From positions 751,501-815,500 of the forward strand of contig NZ_OY781616.1 in NCBI RefSeq assembly GCF_963677005.1: a stretch of DNA of 64,000 nt, read 5' to 3'. Each line of letters begins with the position of its first letter. Position 1 is the first letter of the stretch. This stretch comes from Maridesulfovibrio sp. Lineage in GTDB: Bacteria; Desulfobacterota; Desulfovibrionia; Desulfovibrionales; Desulfovibrionaceae. Positions 46,624 through 55,294 of this stretch are shown piece by piece. The notes beneath the pieces are model-generated. The model worked only from the letters and a program-made list of their open reading frames with translations. It was not told the origin of the DNA and searched no databases. The position numbers and the translations under genes were made by a program.

Positions 46624-46653
46624 AAGGCTGCTTCTTATGGATGCAGCCTTTTT
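46624..46653 (+). terminator. Terminator after sdaA
   Basis: AGGCTGC (46625-46631) pairs with GCAGCCT (46643-46649), followed by TTTT. A perfect 14-bp palindrome, ATATTCATGAATAT, lies just before it. Confidence 0.88.
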
Positions 46654-46851
46654 ATGTGGAATACAACTTTTCAACGATGTTTTTCCGTGTTTATTGTTTA
46701 ATCCTTACCTCCTGTCTTGCGGTGAGGCAGCATAAATGATTATTCCTATGGTGTAGCTTCAGCCGCAGGGTTATCCGGGCACTGGTTTCGTATCTGAGGT
46801 TTAAGAACAGCTAAGTTTTGAAGCGCATAACTAGAAGGATAACTTGTTATT

Positions 46852-47955
46852 ATGTCATTTTACGTTCGGGCCACGATTATTTATTTTCTCTGCTATCTGT
46901 ATGTCAGGCTATGGATATGCAGGCTGCTGGCTGACAATGCAGGTATCAGGCGGGGTGTGCTGGCCGCTACGGATGTTCTGACCATCGCACTTCCCGTCAC
47001 CATTTTTTTTCAGTCCGATCTTCCCTACATCGTAAAAATAGTGCTTCAGGGCGCGGGATACAGCTGGGCCGCAATTATTGCCTGCATGGTGCCGGTTGGA
47101 CTTTGTTTCGAGCCTATACGCTGGGGAATCAGGATTCTTGGAAACGGTCTTCGCGTGCCGAGGATGAAGATTTTCGCCGTCCTCTGTCTTGTTTCGGCTG
47201 TGGTGGTTATCGGCGGATATATCAATGCCGCCTCTCCGGTTGTGCGGGAAATGTCTTTTGATCTGTCTGATGGAAATTCCAAGGCCAGGGAATACCGGGT
47301 GGCGGTATTTGCCGATCTGCATGCGGGAAAGCTGATGACCCGTGACAGGGTCGGGTCTGTGGTCAATCTGGTCAACACCCTGAACCCCGATATCGTCCTT
47401 ATGGCCGGTGATATTATTGATGATCATGACGCCGAATTCACCGGAGCGGCTGATGAATTGGCCCGACTCAAGGCGCCGCTGGGTAAATATGCGGTACTTG
47501 GAAACCATGAGTATTATCTTGGCAGCGCATGGGCGAGAAATATGCTGGAAAAACAGGGCGTCCGGGTACTGAATGACGAGACGGCCGTTGTTGACGGGCG
47601 GTTTTTGCTTGCTGGGCGTAACGATTTTGCCGCGCCGATGCGTAACGGCAGGCGCAAGGAGCTAGGGGCTGTTCTTCCAAAAAACAACACGCTGCCGATC
47701 ATTCTGCTCGACCATACTCCGCGAAATCTGGAAGAGGCGGAAAAAGCCGGTGTAAGACTGCAGATTTCAGGTCATACCCATAACGGACAGCTTTTTCCGT
47801 TCAATCTGATCGTCAAGAAGCTGTACGAAAAGGAGTACGGTTTCTACAAACGGGGGGCGACGGATTATTACATTACCTGCGGAGTTGGATTCTGGGGGCC
47901 TCCGCTGCGGACAAGCAGCCGGCCGGAAGTTCTACTTATGAAGATAAAAATCTGA
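46852..47955 (+). CDS. Membrane-bound metallophosphoesterase
   Basis: A 367-residue protein with about four hydrophobic helices in the first 135 residues, followed by a calcineurin-like phosphoesterase domain: FADLHAGKL (metal site 1), LMAGDIIDDHD, VLGNHEYYLG, and SGHTHNGQLFPFN. The layout is that of the YaeI/YkuE group; some members hydrolyse lipid-linked substrates such as UDP-diacylglucosamine or are exported, but the substrate here cannot be told. All metal ligands are intact. Repeat copy F starts 46 bases after the stop. Confidence 0.9.
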   Translation: MSFYVRATIIYFLCYLYVRLWICRLLADNAGIRRGVLAATDVLTIALPVTIFFQSDLPYIVKIVLQGAGYSWAAIIACMVPVGLCFEPIRWGIRILGNGLRVPRMKIFAVLCLVSAVVVIGGYINAASPVVREMSFDLSDGNSKAREYRVAVFADLHAGKLMTRDRVGSVVNLVNTLNPDIVLMAGDIIDDHDAEFTGAADELARLKAPLGKYAVLGNHEYYLGSAWARNMLEKQGVRVLNDETAVVDGRFLLAGRNDFAAPMRNGRRKELGAVLPKNNTLPIILLDHTPRNLEEAEKAGVRLQISGHTHNGQLFPFNLIVKKLYEKEYGFYKRGATDYYITCGVGFWGPPLRTSSRPEVLLMKIKI

Positions 47956-48000
47956 GCAGAATGATCATTTACGATTTTTCATTAACAGATTGAATTTGTT

Positions 48001-48127
48001 GAGCTTCGCGCTTATGGTGATTTGATTTCGCCTGCGTCCAAAGGCCCAATACCCCTTAGGCGAGAAGCTTTTCTTCGAGTTTTAGGGGTATGAAGAGCCG
48101 GGATGTCCGCGCCCCTTTGGAATCTCA
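48001..48127 (+). repeat. Intergenic palindromic repeat, copy F with nested palindrome
   Basis: GAGCTTCGCGC...TTTGATTTCGCCTGCGTCCAAAGG, then about 80 bases, then CCCCTTTGGAATCTC. The inserted stretch has its own inverted repeat: ATACCCCT...CGAGAAG-CTTTT-CTTCGAG...AGGGGTAT (48050-48090). It follows the phosphoesterase gene in the usual orientation. With copy G it fills most of the 348-base gap before the SET gene; no gene is seen. Confidence 0.8.
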
Positions 48128-48204
48128 TCTTGTTAAAAATTTTAATTTAATATTACCTTCGCCCTCTAAAATATGTGCTTAGCTAAATAACACTTTTAAA
48201 TTAC

Positions 48205-48273
48205 TAGGGATTCCAAAGGGGATTATCCCCTTTGGCTGCCGGAGGCTAATTAAATATCATAAGCGCGAAGCGC
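48205..48273 (-). repeat. Intergenic palindromic repeat, copy G (short form)
   Basis: TAGGGATTCCAAAGGGGATTATCCCCTTTGG is given here only by its parts: TAGGGATTCC, then the AAAGGGGAT/ATCCCCTTT stem, CTGCCGGAGG, and AAGCGCGAAGCGC at the right end. It follows the minus-strand SET gene by 30 bases, with the GC arm next to the stop; it faces copy F. Confidence 0.88.
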
Positions 48274-48303
48274 AACAACTTTTTCTTTTGTTAATGCATT
48301 ACT

Positions 48304-48918
48304 TTAAGATTTGACAGAAGAGCCTGTCTGATTCAACCGCCATTTCAGATTCATTACTGAAGAATATGCAGCCTCACCATCACAGAACTGTTGCAGCCTG
48401 TTTCTGGTGTTGCGGTCCAGAAGGCCTATCAGCGGCTGCTCGGTGCCGTAGATCATGAGCAGGCTTTCGCGAATCTGCTCGTCCCAGATGGGGCCGTACC
48501 TGTCAATATCGTCATCTCGCAGTCTTTCCCGGCAATTGGGGCAGTTGCAGCAGAGATCGTACGGTTCCTGAATGTTCAGGAGTCCGTATTCCGTGGTAAT
48601 TTCATCGCCGGGATTTATGTCCCTGATTGCTATTTCGATGTTGTAGGCAGTCAGCATGGTATTGCTTGAGCAGTTGTGGTTCATGTACCGTGCATGGTCC
48701 CAGCTGAGGATCAGGTTTCCGTGCCTGTCGTGGTACATGTATGTTTCCATGGCTGCTTTCATCGGCTGGGGAAGGTGCTGGTATTCATCCTGTGAAAGGC
48801 AGGTGTCATATTTGTCCCGGACTACCACTATGGTTCCCTTTTTGATTGGTGCGGTAGCAAAAACTCCGTTGCCGATCTGCGCGGAAACAGTTCTTACTTC
48901 TGTATCAGGGTGTATCAT
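48304..48918 (-). CDS. SET-domain protein (putative lysine methyltransferase)
   Basis: A 204-residue protein with a compact SET domain: IGNGVFATAPIKKG (residues 15-28), RYMNHNCSSNT (Asn80-His81 S-adenosylmethionine site), GDEITTEYG with the catalytic Tyr111, and a post-SET cysteine cluster CCNCPNC (Cys123, 124, 126, 129) that likely binds zinc. SET enzymes methylate lysines on proteins; bacterial members are few and their targets mostly unknown. It starts 17 bases after the stop of the GNAT/ATP-grasp gene, so both are probably made from one message. The helical C-terminal part (about 140-204) is unassigned. Confidence 0.85.
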   Translation of the reverse strand: MIHPDTEVRTVSAQIGNGVFATAPIKKGTIVVVRDKYDTCLSQDEYQHLPQPMKAAMETYMYHDRHGNLILSWDHARYMNHNCSSNTMLTAYNIEIAIRDINPGDEITTEYGLLNIQEPYDLCCNCPNCRERLRDDDIDRYGPIWDEQIRESLLMIYGTEQPLIGLLDRNTRNRLQQFCDGEAAYSSVMNLKWRLNQTGSSVKS

Positions 48919-48935
48919 TTTCGTTCCTCGGAATG

Positions 48936-50927
48936 TCAGAAAAGGTATCTTGTCTGAAAGCGTTCGGACTCGATTCTGTTGTGGATTGAGCCTATTATCC
49001 TGTTATACAGATCGTCACCGAGCAGAGTGTCTTCCACCCCGGCATCGACATTGGGGTTGTCGTTCACTTCTATCACGTAGACCTTGCCGTTAATCTCTTT
49101 AAGGTCCACCCCGTAAAAGCCGTTGCCGATGAGCGACGCAGCCTTAACCGCCGCCTGTACAACCTGAGCCGGAACCTCGCTTATTGCAACGGTCTCGGAG
49201 TTGCCGCTGAACTGGGTCTGTTCCTTACTCAACCAGTTGTATATCTGCCAGTGGCCGTCAGCCATGTAATATTTGCAGGCGAAGAGGGCCTGGTTGTCCA
49301 GTACGCCGATTCTCCAGTCGTATTCCGAAACAAGATATTCCTGGGCTATGACCAGTGCGTTGCCCGAAAACATGACGCTTAGTTTTTCCTTCAACTCCGC
49401 GTAGCTTTTTACCTTGAAGACTCCTTGTGAGAATGAGCTTTCAGGCAGTTTGAGCACCAGCGGAAGGGGCAGGGAGGACAGAAATGCCGGAGTGCTGTTT
49501 TTTCTGGTCAACAGCCAGCCCTGCGGCTGCCGGATGCATGCGTTGGCAAGCCGCTCCTGAAGGTAAACCTTGTTCGAGCAGAGCAGGATGGACCAAGGGT
49601 CGTCTATGACTACCAGTCCTTCCGTATAGGCATGTCGGGACATGGCGTAGGTATGGCTTTCGATGGCCGTTGTTTCGCGTATGAACAGGGCATCGAATTC
49701 ACATATTCTCCTGCGGTCAGCTTTGGTGATGAATTCCACGAAGAATCCCTGATTTTCAGCTGCCTTTCGGAATTTTTCAAGCGCAACAGGACATGACGGT
49801 GGAGTCTTTTCATCCGGATTTACAAGTATGGCCAGATCATAAGTGTAATTTTTCAGCCGGGTTCTGGAGTAACGTTTCCTGTTGTAGTATTCGGTCATGG
49901 CCTGTGCCAGAATTTCCGGATATCCGGCCTGCACATGCTTGAGGCTCATGATGTGCAGTTTTTTGAGCTGCCATCCGTTTCTTTTTTTGAAACAGACCTG
50001 GAAAAATGGAATTTCGAAGATGGAAAACAGTTTTTTGCCAAGTTCTTCCAATTTCTTTGTTGAGGCCTTGCCCATGATGACGGTCAGTTCAAAAGATTCA
50101 TCGGTTATGTGTTTTGCTTTTTCTTCGATGAAATCCTTGATTTCATCCAGCAGACTCTGGGCGATGTATATATTGGAGGCGTCTTTTACCGTCATTACGG
50201 ATGGGGTGATGCGCTGGTTGCGGGCCGAAGCAAGCAGTGAAACGTAATACCCCATTGAATGGGTCCTGTATGATGAACACAGGTTGACCACGTGAAATCT
50301 GTTTGAATTCGAGTAATGGGTTTCCGAAAGGTATTCGGATGCCGTACATATGTTCAGCCCGGGAATGTCGAGTTTGTTTCTGTAATTGTCATCCACGACA
50401 ATGATTATCCGGTCCGGTGTATTACGGCCGTTGGCTGGTTTGCGGACCATTTTGCACGCGGCTTCGCCTTCCCGGTAATAATCAGTCAGGCAGTGCGTTA
50501 TCTCAAAGCTTTTTTTGCGGTACCAGTTGATCAGTCTCTGGTTGTCCGAATCTGCTTCAAGAGAAATTTTCTGGAATCCACGTTTATCCGCGTAGGCTAT
50601 GAGGTAATCCATCAGTGTTTCTCCAAGCAGCAGCATCCTGCATTCCGGCAGGATGGCTATTGAATAGATGCGCATGGAGAATTTATGAAGAAAACAGATT
50701 GAAGCTCCGGCAGGAATTTTGTTTTTTTTATCAATTGCCGCTTCAATTATGTGAACAACCTGGTTCGGGCTTGTTATGCTGTGCCGCAGGCATCTGCGTG
50801 AACTGCATCTATGGGCAGGGAAACATGCCTTTTCAAGCTTTACCAGAAAATCGATGTCATCAATGGTTGCTTCCCGGATGGCGATTTTTTTTCCGGGAAT
50901 GTTTTTTCGCTCATTTTCTTCATTCAT
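48936..50927 (-). CDS. GNAT acetyltransferase / RimK-type ATP-grasp fusion
   Basis: A 663-residue fusion. Residues about 13-165 are a GNAT N-acetyltransferase (IAIREATIDDIDFLVKLE, then SIAILPECRMLLLGETL). Residues about 170-360 match the RLAN domain that precedes some RimK-like ATP-grasp enzymes. Residues about 375-655 are ATP-grasp, with LVLKLPESSFSQGVFKV and the metal-binding VIEVNDNPNVDAGVED. Such ligases join an amino acid or peptide to a carboxyl group using ATP. The start at 50927 has AAGGAG 12 bases upstream, a long spacing; an in-frame start up to 105 bases earlier has no ribosome site. The SET-domain gene is next. Product unknown. Confidence 0.85.
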   Translation of the reverse strand: MNEENERKNIPGKKIAIREATIDDIDFLVKLEKACFPAHRCSSRRCLRHSITSPNQVVHIIEAAIDKKNKIPAGASICFLHKFSMRIYSIAILPECRMLLLGETLMDYLIAYADKRGFQKISLEADSDNQRLINWYRKKSFEITHCLTDYYREGEAACKMVRKPANGRNTPDRIIIVVDDNYRNKLDIPGLNICTASEYLSETHYSNSNRFHVVNLCSSYRTHSMGYYVSLLASARNQRITPSVMTVKDASNIYIAQSLLDEIKDFIEEKAKHITDESFELTVIMGKASTKKLEELGKKLFSIFEIPFFQVCFKKRNGWQLKKLHIMSLKHVQAGYPEILAQAMTEYYNRKRYSRTRLKNYTYDLAILVNPDEKTPPSCPVALEKFRKAAENQGFFVEFITKADRRRICEFDALFIRETTAIESHTYAMSRHAYTEGLVVIDDPWSILLCSNKVYLQERLANACIRQPQGWLLTRKNSTPAFLSSLPLPLVLKLPESSFSQGVFKVKSYAELKEKLSVMFSGNALVIAQEYLVSEYDWRIGVLDNQALFACKYYMADGHWQIYNWLSKEQTQFSGNSETVAISEVPAQVVQAAVKAASLIGNGFYGVDLKEINGKVYVIEVNDNPNVDAGVEDTLLGDDLYNRIIGSIHNRIESERFQTRYLF

Positions 50928-51208
50928 GGATGAATGGGGCTCCTTACATTTTTTTCCTCCTATGCGCTCAAAACATTGTTCTGTCCACAACAAAACGTTC
51001 GACATATAAAAATATTTTTTAGTCCATAACATATTGTAAATACAGTATTTAATTTTTAAAAATGTTGGCTGCTTTTCTGCGTCAGGGTATGACTTGCTTT
51101 TTCATCCATAAGTATGAACACTTCGCTGTTTCTTTTGTGTTAAAGTGAAACGGAATAATTGAATTTTGATGTCAAACCGGTTCCGGGTCCGGGCCGGACG
51201 GAATAAAT

Positions 51209-53278
51209 ATGAAGAATGAAAAGTTGAAAATCGTCGGTGAATATCTGCTGGATAAACTGGACGTTGTTTCCGTTTATTTTGCCGGGCAGCTCAGGAAATA
51301 TCAGCCGCGCTGGTATGGATCAGTTGATCCCGAAGAACTGGCGCTCGGAGTTGCCGATGGCGTGAAAATGACCATGGAATGTTTCATTCGCGGAGATCTG
51401 GATGTTCTGGAAGAACATATGAAAGGGTGCGCGGGTGTAAAACTTGATCGGGGTGTGGGCATTCGTGATGTGGTTGAGGCAACCCTGCTGGGCAAGAGGG
51501 GAGTAAGGGAGTACGGGCGCGAATTCTTTACCAACCGCGAAGACTATATTGAATTTCTGGAAGAGCTTGATGATTTTTATTTTGAGGTTCTGATCATAAC
51601 CACGGATCGTTATTCGGCCATGCTTCTTTCCCGGCTGGATACCGAGCATGTGCGCAACAGGCTGCTGCTTGAAGCCTCACGCACCGTGACCAGCGCCCTT
51701 GATCCGGACGAGGTGCTGGAAAGGCTGGCCGAGGTTCTTGCAGGAACCGTGGATGACGGCTGCTGTACTATTTTTCTCGTGCATCCTGAGACCGGTGTGC
51801 TCGTACCAAGCGCCGGTTCAGGCTATGCCAGCGATGAATGCCAGAGTGCTCTGCGGGGGTTGAGACTTTGCCCTTCCGGCAACGCCATCAGCGGTGTTGA
51901 CGGTAAGAGTTACGGGTTCTGTTCCGTCAACAAGGCCGGTTCCTCCTTTGCGGATATTCTGCCGGAAGCCGTACGTTCCGGCAGCGTTTCCCTGTTTCCT
52001 ATCAATAACGGAACCAGAATGGTCGGTGTCGCGCTGGTTTCTTCACTCCGGGTAGGGTTTTCCTTTGACGAGGCAACGCGGGAACTCGTTGAAGGCATTC
52101 TCAATACGGTTGCTGTTGCCATTGAAAGTGCTGCGGCAGCCAGGCAGACCCGTAGACAGTTGGAGGAAAGCGAAAGCCTGCGCAGAGTGGCGAACATTCT
52201 TCTCCAACGTCCCGACGGCAGGAACGGAGAAGTGCTGTCGCTTATTGCCGAAGAAGCAAGGTTGATTGTCAACGGAGTCGGCAGTGCCATTATGGTCAAT
52301 GAGGGCAGCAGGCTGCATTATGTTTACGGTGCAGGAAGTCCGCAGCCTACTTCCGAATACTATGACGTGGAGTCTTCTTTTTATGGAAAAGTTCTGCGTT
52401 TCGGTGTCACTGTCATTGTTCGTGATGCTCAGGCCGAGATTCCTCCGGGGCAGTGCCACCCGGAAATAAAGACGCTGATCATTGTTCCTTTGCAGGAAGG
52501 TGAGCGCAAACTAGGGCTCCTGCTCGTTTCAGATAAACCCGGCGGCTTTGACAAAACCGACAGGAGAATCATGGAGATGTTTGCGGCGCAGGCTGTTCTG
52601 GCCATGCGCAACAGCCGCATGTTCGAACAGAGTGAAAAACTGGTCGTTCAGGATGAACGTCAGCGTCTGGCCCGTGAACTTCATGACTCCGTAACCCAGG
52701 CACTGTACGCCATAACGTTCTGTTCCGATGCGGCTGCGCGTTCCCTTGAATCCGGCCGTGAGACAGCAGCGGTGGAGCAGTTGAAGGCCCTGCAGGGCAT
52801 GGCGCAGCAGGCCATGCGCGATATGCGATCGCTGATCTTCGACCTGCATCCGCCGGAACTGGAAAGCGAAGGGCTTGTAGGAGCATTGCAGGCACGACTC
52901 AATTCCGTTGAAGTGCGTTCCGGGCTAAGCGCGGAACTGCTGGTCGGCGGGGAGGAGAAACGTCTTCCCCTGCGGGTGGAAGAGGAAGTCTTCCGTATTG
53001 CCATTGAAGCACTGAATAACTCCACCAAGCATTCCAAAGCCGAATCGGTGACCGTCTCAGTAGATTTCTGGGATGGACACACTTCCCTGCAGGTTGTCGA
53101 CAACGGCAGGGGATTCGATTTCACGACACTGCCTTCCGGAGGCATGGGACTCCGGGGAATCCGCGAACGGGCGGAACGCATTAACGCGAAACTCAGCATG
53201 AACAGTTCCCCCGGTGAGGGAACTTCCGTCAGAATAGATTTATACGATAAAACAGCCGTACAGGAGGAAGAACAGTGA
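51209..53278 (+). CDS. Cytoplasmic NarL-family sensor histidine kinase with GAF domains
   Basis: A 689-residue soluble kinase. An N-terminal helical region (1-140) of unknown type precedes a GAF domain (about 150-300) and a second GAF-like domain (about 320-460). The HisKA_3 motif is QRLARELHDSVTQALYAITF with His492, and the ATPase has DNGRGFDF and GGMGLRGIRERA. There is no membrane segment, so it should sense a cytosolic signal. Cys-containing patches in the GAF (DDGCCTIFLVHPE) might bind a cofactor, but that is a guess. It overlaps its response regulator gene by four bases. Confidence 0.93.
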   Translation: MKNEKLKIVGEYLLDKLDVVSVYFAGQLRKYQPRWYGSVDPEELALGVADGVKMTMECFIRGDLDVLEEHMKGCAGVKLDRGVGIRDVVEATLLGKRGVREYGREFFTNREDYIEFLEELDDFYFEVLIITTDRYSAMLLSRLDTEHVRNRLLLEASRTVTSALDPDEVLERLAEVLAGTVDDGCCTIFLVHPETGVLVPSAGSGYASDECQSALRGLRLCPSGNAISGVDGKSYGFCSVNKAGSSFADILPEAVRSGSVSLFPINNGTRMVGVALVSSLRVGFSFDEATRELVEGILNTVAVAIESAAAARQTRRQLEESESLRRVANILLQRPDGRNGEVLSLIAEEARLIVNGVGSAIMVNEGSRLHYVYGAGSPQPTSEYYDVESSFYGKVLRFGVTVIVRDAQAEIPPGQCHPEIKTLIIVPLQEGERKLGLLLVSDKPGGFDKTDRRIMEMFAAQAVLAMRNSRMFEQSEKLVVQDERQRLARELHDSVTQALYAITFCSDAAARSLESGRETAAVEQLKALQGMAQQAMRDMRSLIFDLHPPELESEGLVGALQARLNSVEVRSGLSAELLVGGEEKRLPLRVEEEVFRIAIEALNNSTKHSKAESVTVSVDFWDGHTSLQVVDNGRGFDFTTLPSGGMGLRGIRERAERINAKLSMNSSPGEGTSVRIDLYDKTAVQEEEQ

Positions 53279-53925
53279 GCAGTGTGATCAGGGTCCTGCT
53301 TGTGGATGATCATGACATCGTGCGTATAGGAGTGCGCAGTTTTCTCGGCGGCTTTGACGATATCGAAGTTGTGGGAGAAGCGGCGGACGGTCGTGAGGCC
53401 GTTGACCTTACGGCAGAGCTTGCCCCGGATATCATCCTCATGGACATGCTTATGCCGGTGATGGACGGAATTGAGGCCATCCGGGAAATACGCGACCGCA
53501 AGCTGGGCGGGCGGATAATAGCCCTGACCAGTTTCGCCACCGATGACAAGCTTTTTCCGGCCATAAAGGCCGGGGCCATGGGCTACCTGCTCAAGGATTC
53601 CACTCCGGACGAGTTGCTGGAGGCCATACGCAGGGTCTACAGAGGGGAACCGTCCCTTGCTCCGGACATAGCCCGCAAGGTGCTTTCCGAGCTGTCCAAT
53701 TCCGATGGAGAGTCAAAACCCACGCCGGAACCTTTGACCCCACGGGAGCTGGATACCCTGAAGCTGGTGGCAAAGGGCAAAAGCAACAAGCTCATTGCAG
53801 AGGAATTGTTTGTCAGCGAGGCAACAGTTCGCACCCATATGACCAGCATCCTTTCGAAACTGCATCTGGCAAACCGGGTTGAAGCGACCCTATATGCCCT
53901 GCGGGAAGGAATAGCTTCGCTTTAA
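53275..53925 (+). CDS. NarL/FixJ-type response regulator
   Basis: A 216-residue regulator with a receiver domain (VLLVDDHDIVRIGV; phospho-acceptor Asp57 in IILMDMLMPVMDG; Lys in YLLKDSTPDE) and a LuxR-type helix-turn-helix (LTPRELDTLKLVAKGKSNK to VRTHMTSILSKLHLANR). The start is GTG, overlapping the kinase stop as GTGA, so it is the cognate partner. It should act as a DNA-binding activator when phosphorylated; targets are unknown. Repeat copy H follows after 25 bases. Confidence 0.96.
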   Translation: MSSVIRVLLVDDHDIVRIGVRSFLGGFDDIEVVGEAADGREAVDLTAELAPDIILMDMLMPVMDGIEAIREIRDRKLGGRIIALTSFATDDKLFPAIKAGAMGYLLKDSTPDELLEAIRRVYRGEPSLAPDIARKVLSELSNSDGESKPTPEPLTPRELDTLKLVAKGKSNKLIAEELFVSEATVRTHMTSILSKLHLANRVEATLYALREGIASL

Positions 53926-53950
53926 AGAAGCACTGAGTAATTTCTCATTT

Positions 53951-54026
53951 GATGCGCTTCGCGCTTTTGATAATTTGATTTTGCCGCTGGCGGCCAAAGG
54001 GGATAATCCCCTTTGGAATCCCTAAT
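53951..54026 (+). repeat. Intergenic palindromic repeat, copy H (short form)
   Basis: GATGCGCTTCGCGC, TTTTGCCGCTGGCGGCC, an AAAGGGGAT/ATCCCCTTT stem and GGAATCCCTAAT. It is the cleanest plus-strand copy. In the remaining 220 bases before 54246 I see nothing beyond A/T-rich sequence. Confidence 0.9.
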
Positions 54027-54245
54027 GGGTTAATTGGTTTAAATTGAAGCAGTCTCTTTAATCAAATGTTTTGTGGAGCTAGCTAATAACTTTAAAGAAA
54101 AATTTCAGCCTGCGACAATTGTATTATGACGGTCATATTAAATATCGACACGAGTACAGAAATTTTCAGCCTTCTATCCGATGTCGTCCGGTTCGGTCCC
54201 GCATATTATCAGGTCAAACAGGCAAGAAAGATAGAATAGATAAAG

Positions 54246-54617
54246 TTGGGGGCTGATTTGTATTGCGGAAACCCATTTATTCGCACTGTCCGGCTTAAGG
54301 CCGCGGAAGGCTGTATGGAACGGTTGCGGACCATCCTGCGAAATGCTGTTGAATCCTGTGCAGGACAGGAAGGAATTCTTGTTTATTTTCTGCATCAGGA
54401 GAGGAACAACCCTGATACGTTCATGCTTTACGAACAGTTTTCGTCCGATGCTTCATTCAGAATGTATCTGGACAGCGCCGCATTGCGCAAGACCATGGAT
54501 GAGGCATCCGGCATGCTGGCCGGGGACCCGCAGGTGGAAATCTGGGGTCTTTTGGAAAAGAAACAGGGCAAGTATAAGTCCAGCTGCATTTTCACTAAGT
54601 GCAGATCGGACAAATGA
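54246..54617 (+). CDS. Antibiotic-biosynthesis-monooxygenase-type (ABM) domain protein
   Basis: A protein of about 123 residues with a ferredoxin-like ABM fold: FIRTVRLKAAEGCMERLRTI, GILVYFLHQERNNPDTFMLYEQF (split by a turn) and FRMYLDSAALRKTMDEA. Family members include small oxygenases and quinol-linked enzymes such as YgiN; none of these is assured here. The start is uncertain: TTG at 54246 lacks a strong ribosome site, and TTG at 54258 has GGGGG upstream. It lies just before a flavin reductase gene (24 bases), hinting at a shared redox role. Confidence 0.72.
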   Translation: MGADLYCGNPFIRTVRLKAAEGCMERLRTILRNAVESCAGQEGILVYFLHQERNNPDTFMLYEQFSSDASFRMYLDSAALRKTMDEASGMLAGDPQVEIWGLLEKKQGKYKSSCIFTKCRSDK

Positions 54618-54641
54618 TAAATATCATACAGGAGTTTGCAT

Positions 54642-55214
54642 ATGATGAAGAGTCTTGAGCCGGCAACCATTGCGTTTCCGACACCCATCTGGTGCGTAGG
54701 CAGTTACGATTCTGAAGAAAAACCCAATGTCATGACTATTGCCTGGGGCGGTATATGCTGTTCCGTTCCTCCCTGCCTCACGGTTTCCCTGCGTAAAGCG
54801 ACCTACACTTACGGCTGCATAATGGAACATAAAGCCTACACCGTATCCATTCCCTCGGTGAAGTATCTTGCTGAAGCGGATTATTTCGGCATGGCCAGCG
54901 GTAAGAATGTGGACAAATTTGCGGCCACAGGTCTTACACCTGTCAGATCCGAGCTTGTTGACGCTCCTTATGTGGGCGAATTTCCGGTCGTTTTCGAGTG
55001 CAGGCTTATTCATACTCTGGAAATAGGTCTGCATACCCAGTTTGTGGGCGAGATAGTCGGAATCAAGGCCGATGAGAACGTAATGGGTGAAAACGGACTT
55101 CCCGACATGAACAAGGTAGAGACCTTCACTTATGATTCTACGAGCAAGAATTATCTTGCTATCGGCTCGCCTGTCGAAAAAGGGTTTAATCCCGGTAAAC
55201 GTTTTATGAAGTAG
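54642..55214 (+). CDS. Flavin reductase-like (FMN-binding split barrel) protein
   Basis: A 190-residue protein of the flavin reductase/flavoredoxin family: PTPIWCVGSYDSEEKPNVMT, WGGICCSVPPCLTVSLRKA and YTVSIPSVKYLAEADYFG. Flavoredoxin from Desulfovibrio binds FMN and takes part in thiosulfate reduction, so an electron-transfer role is likely. AGGAG lies nine bases before the ATG at 54642; a TTG six bases earlier is also in frame. It precedes a ferredoxin-nitroreductase gene by 80 bases. Confidence 0.88.
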   Translation: MMKSLEPATIAFPTPIWCVGSYDSEEKPNVMTIAWGGICCSVPPCLTVSLRKATYTYGCIMEHKAYTVSIPSVKYLAEADYFGMASGKNVDKFAATGLTPVRSELVDAPYVGEFPVVFECRLIHTLEIGLHTQFVGEIVGIKADENVMGENGLPDMNKVETFTYDSTSKNYLAIGSPVEKGFNPGKRFMK

Positions 55215-55294
55215 TGGTTTCGGGCAGAGTTTCCGGATTTTCCGGAAGCCCTGTTCGGACCTGAGGTTTAACCCAAATAAAGTGGAGAATCCCA

